DNA of 64,000 bases, taken from assembly GCA_026129745.1 (NCBI GenBank), contig JAHCHL010000007.1, positions 62,001 to 126,000 on the forward strand, given 5' to 3'. Shown one piece after another: positions 61,964 through 64,000 of the stretch (position 1 is the first letter of the stretch; the number at the start of each line of letters is the position of its first letter). The notes below the pieces were generated by a model. That model saw only the letters and a list, made by a program, of their open reading frames with translations, was not told the origin of the DNA and searched no databases. This stretch comes from Fimbriimonadales bacterium (lineage in GTDB: Bacteria; Armatimonadota; Fimbriimonadia; Fimbriimonadales; ATM1). Both the position numbers and the translations under genes were made by a program.

Positions 61964-62118
61964 GGTTTCGAACCTCCATCTTGCTGCTGCGCTTCAGCTT
62001 GGGTTGGCGACAGGACTCCTGGCTCTTTGATGAGGGCGAAGCCCCAGACAGCCAGAACCGCCCACAGAAGTACCGACGCCAATACAAACTTTCGACATGG
62101 GTACCCAGCCGCTTTCAT
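61933..62118 (-). CDS. 61-aa membrane protein of the cassette
   Basis: The small protein has one hydrophobic helix (FVLASVLLWAVLAVWGFALI) and a polar tail with a short Gln run and two Cys in all (AGYPC and KPC). Its reality is supported by a homologous remnant in the same place in copy A. No ribosome-binding site is visible; a TACAAT box 7 nt upstream of the ATG would give a leaderless transcript. Function unknown. Confidence 0.6.
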   Translation of the reverse strand: MKAAGYPCRKFVLASVLLWAVLAVWGFALIKEPGVLSPTQAEAQQQDGGSKPCGEQMDSRS

Positions 62119-62153
62119 GTATCCATTGTAACAAAAAAAAACAGAACTTCGAA
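62119..62153 (-). promoter_or_regulatory. Possible promoter of cassette copy B with T9 spacer
   Basis: On the minus strand TACAAT (62125-62130) is preceded by a run of nine T (62133-62141) and a weak -35 candidate TTCGAA (62148-62153) at 17 nt. The start would fall on the ATG at 62118. The -35 is poor, so confidence is limited. Confidence 0.45.
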
Positions 62154-62257
62154 CCAGGTAAAAATACTAGATCGCTTTGACGCTCGGAGCCTATTGTCGA
62201 TGGAAGCACTTCGCGGTTATCACGATCTCGCCGAAATTAGTGCATGCTAGCGATTAC

Positions 62258-63169
62258 ATGGTAGCCGCCATTCTGCTCAGCTCAATTTCTCTCCAAAACA
62301 TGGAACCTCAACCAAGAACCGTCGAAGCGACATCACTGCTCGGCAAGCCCCTGCAGCGCATCTCCTTTAGCCAGGAGAGACAAAGGGAACTCGAAGACCA
62401 ACTCGTTAGAGCAATTGGGGAGCACGAAGCCAAACCTGACGATGTCGACGCTTACGTTTGGGTCGGCAGAAGAATCGCCTATCTCGGAAGGTACAGGGAC
62501 GCCATCGATTGGTTTACAAAGGGGCTTGAAAAATTCGGACCGAATGCCAAACTGTTGAGGCATCGCGGCCATCGATACATATCCGTACGCGAGTTCGCAA
62601 AAGCGGTTTCCGACTTTGAGAAGGCTGCGGCACTTATTGCTGGAACGGAGGACGAGATCGAACCGGATGGAGTTCCCAATTCGCGCAATGTGCCGATCAG
62701 CTCATTGCATTCGAACATTTGGTATCACCTCGCGCTTTCGCACTATTTGATTGGAGATTTTGACAAGGCGCTGGTTGCTTGTGAAAAGGGCATGCACGTG
62801 TCCAATAACCCGGATCGATTAGTGAGCCAAACGTATTGGAAGTATTTGATCTTACGGAGATTGGGAAAGCACGACGAAGCTCAGAAGGCGCTCATACCGA
62901 TTCGCGCAGATCTCGACGTTATCGAAAACCAAGCGTACTTGCGATTACTGCTTGTATACAAAGGCGAGATCAGCGCAGAAGAAGCGGTATCGAAATCGAA
63001 TAGCGGAATGGACGAACCGACGACTGGATATGGTCTCGGAGTGTTTGCGCTGATCAAAGGAGATCGCGAACAAGCGAAGGCGATTTTCGAGAAAGTGATC
63101 GCAGGTCCCAATTGGCCGGCGTTTGGCTATATCGCTGCGGAAGCAGAACTAAACCGAATGGTTTGGTAA
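62258..63169 (+). CDS. Exported TPR-repeat protein
   Basis: The predicted protein is 303 aa. The short hydrophobic N-terminus (MVAAILLSSISLQ) could be a signal sequence. Several tetratricopeptide-type helical pairs follow (DAYVWVGRRIAYLGRYRDAIDWF, cut here, then KLLRHRGHRYISVREFAKAV, IWYHLALSHYLIGDFDKALV, RQ-AKAIFEKV), suggesting a protein-binding scaffold. ATG 62258 is preferred over the frame to 62177, but there is no clear ribosome-binding site for any start. It meets the convergent LptA-like gene with no gap. Confidence 0.72.
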   Translation: MVAAILLSSISLQNMEPQPRTVEATSLLGKPLQRISFSQERQRELEDQLVRAIGEHEAKPDDVDAYVWVGRRIAYLGRYRDAIDWFTKGLEKFGPNAKLLRHRGHRYISVREFAKAVSDFEKAAALIAGTEDEIEPDGVPNSRNVPISSLHSNIWYHLALSHYLIGDFDKALVACEKGMHVSNNPDRLVSQTYWKYLILRRLGKHDEAQKALIPIRADLDVIENQAYLRLLLVYKGEISAEEAVSKSNSGMDEPTTGYGLGVFALIKGDREQAKAIFEKVIAGPNWPAFGYIAAEAELNRMVW

Positions 63170-64000
63170 CTAACCGCCACCACCACCGCCGCCTGTGCGT
63201 CTGCCGGTTTCGTTTTCATCGATCTTCAATGCGCCGGACACGTTCCTTCCTGTGATCCATTGATCGCCTTCTTTCGACGAGATCACCAGAATTTCAGCAA
63301 CGATGTCGTCGCCGAGGCTGTTTTTCATTCTCACGTCGATTCCGCCCGGCTCGCTAAGCAGGGTCATGATCTCTTTTTCTTCTTCGTAGATGACTGTTGG
63401 AGCAGTGACTTCGCGCCAAGCGTCACCCGGGAGGGATTGACGCGCTTTTGGAGAACCTGTCATCACTGCTCGCTTCATGCCCTCAGCGTAGACGTATTCG
63501 ACTTTCGTGCACGTCACGATAATTGGGTACTTGCGAGCGGTGTCGAGACTTCGCGGGTCCTGCTGGTCTTGCTGCTGGTTTTGACGCAGGTTCGGCGGCA
63601 ATTCGACTTGCGCCGGAGGAATGCCCGCGACGGACGTCACGCTTCTCTTATCTTTCTCTGGCTTGACGTAGAATCGGACCGCGCCAGTCGCGACTGCACG
63701 CCGTTCCTTTCGATAGACGACCACTTTCGGCGCGGAAACGATCGCGTCAGGGCCGTGATACTCAACGTTCCCTTCTGCAGTCACGATGTCCGTCGTTCGA
63801 TCCCATGTGATCGTTTTTGCACGCAGCAGCGAAGTTTTGTCGACTATCTCCGCATCGATGTAAACATCGCGATCAGGATTCTTGAGGTGCCGCCATTCTT
63901 TCATTCGAATGTCGACTTCGTCTCTTCTGGTTTGATTCGTCGCTTCGAGCAGTTCCCAATTCTCTGCAGGGCCTTTCCAAGTCACACCTTCGACAACCGC
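63170..64000 (-). CDS. LptA/OstA-like protein, 5' end beyond the window
   Basis: The visible 276 codons stay open to the window edge, so the N-terminus is missing; GTG 63985 is an internal possibility only. The sequence has OstA-like beta repeats (LRAKTITWDRTTDIVTAEG, SAPKVVVYRKERRAVATG, VYAEGMKRAVMTG). These suit a periplasmic lipopolysaccharide-transport or LptC/LptA-type protein, and imply a diderm envelope. It carries a Gln-rich insert (QNQQQDQQD) and ends in a run of seven Gly, an unusual tail. Confidence 0.7.
   Translation of the reverse strand, partial: AVVEGVTWKGPAENWELLEATNQTRRDEVDIRMKEWRHLKNPDRDVYIDAEIVDKTSLLRAKTITWDRTTDIVTAEGNVEYHGPDAIVSAPKVVVYRKERRAVATGAVRFYVKPEKDKRSVTSVAGIPPAQVELPPNLRQNQQQDQQDPRSLDTARKYPIIVTCTKVEYVYAEGMKRAVMTGSPKARQSLPGDAWREVTAPTVIYEEEKEIMTLLSEPGGIDVRMKNSLGDDIVAEILVISSKEGDQWITGRNVSGALKIDENETGRRTGGGGGGG

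Larger units (their letters stand above)
59971..62118 (-). repeat. Tandem duplication of a three-gene cassette
   Basis: Two adjacent same-strand units each hold a small membrane protein (intact only in copy B), a prepilin-like gene and a 12-Cys gene. The gene order, the close spacing and the protein similarity within each pair show a duplication followed by divergence. Copy A spans about 59971-61017 and copy B 61047-62118. Confidence 0.85.

Overview
The window looks like a chromosomal segment of a diderm bacterium of moderate GC content. An outer membrane is implied by a type IV pilus secretin, an LptA/OstA-like protein and several lipoproteins. The PEP-CTERM sorting signal, PASTA kinase-like protein, very large pilus-associated proteins and class of genes suggest something like Armatimonadota (Fimbriimonadia). 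That placement is inference from gene content, since no rRNA is present.

Layout: 0-7.5 kb holds tyrosine catabolism genes (hppD and a fumarylacetoacetase-family gene), an M60-like and an M16 metallopeptidase, and an ECF sigma / short anti-sigma-like / dnaN unit. 7.5-11 kb holds a small CxxC lipoprotein, lysC with a separate upstream ACT-domain gene, and a PEP-CTERM protein. 11.0-16.1 kb is a complete type II-C CRISPR-Cas locus: a divergent tracrRNA that I can delimit from promoter to terminator, cas9 (1041 aa), cas1, cas2, and seven identical 36-bp repeats with six 30-bp spacers. 16.3-20.8 kb holds an aldo/keto reductase, a NERD nuclease-helicase, rplU-rpmA and a beta-lactamase-fold hydrolase. 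20.8-26.9 kb is a tightly overlapping eight-gene minus-strand unit (aroK-aroB-small membrane protein-PASTA pseudokinase-like protein-rpe-small membrane protein-ribD-ribE).

26.9-57.5 kb is a type IV pilus block of about 30 kb, read on the minus strand: pilB-pilT-pilC-pilD, four prepilin-like genes in fimU-pilV-pilW-pilX-like order (three of them oversized), two giant secreted beta-propeller proteins (1516 and 2114 aa) in the position where pilY1 would be expected, then pilM-N-O-P, an STN-only protein and the secretin. 57.7-59.3 kb holds a DsbD N-terminal-like protein and a redoxin-like lipoprotein.

59.3-62.1 kb holds a tandemly duplicated cassette: a small membrane protein, a prepilin-like protein with Asp at position +5, and a membrane-anchored 12-cysteine protein I cannot assign. 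It is the most novel-looking element here, together with the pilus tip candidates. The window ends with a TPR protein and an LptA-like gene cut by the edge.
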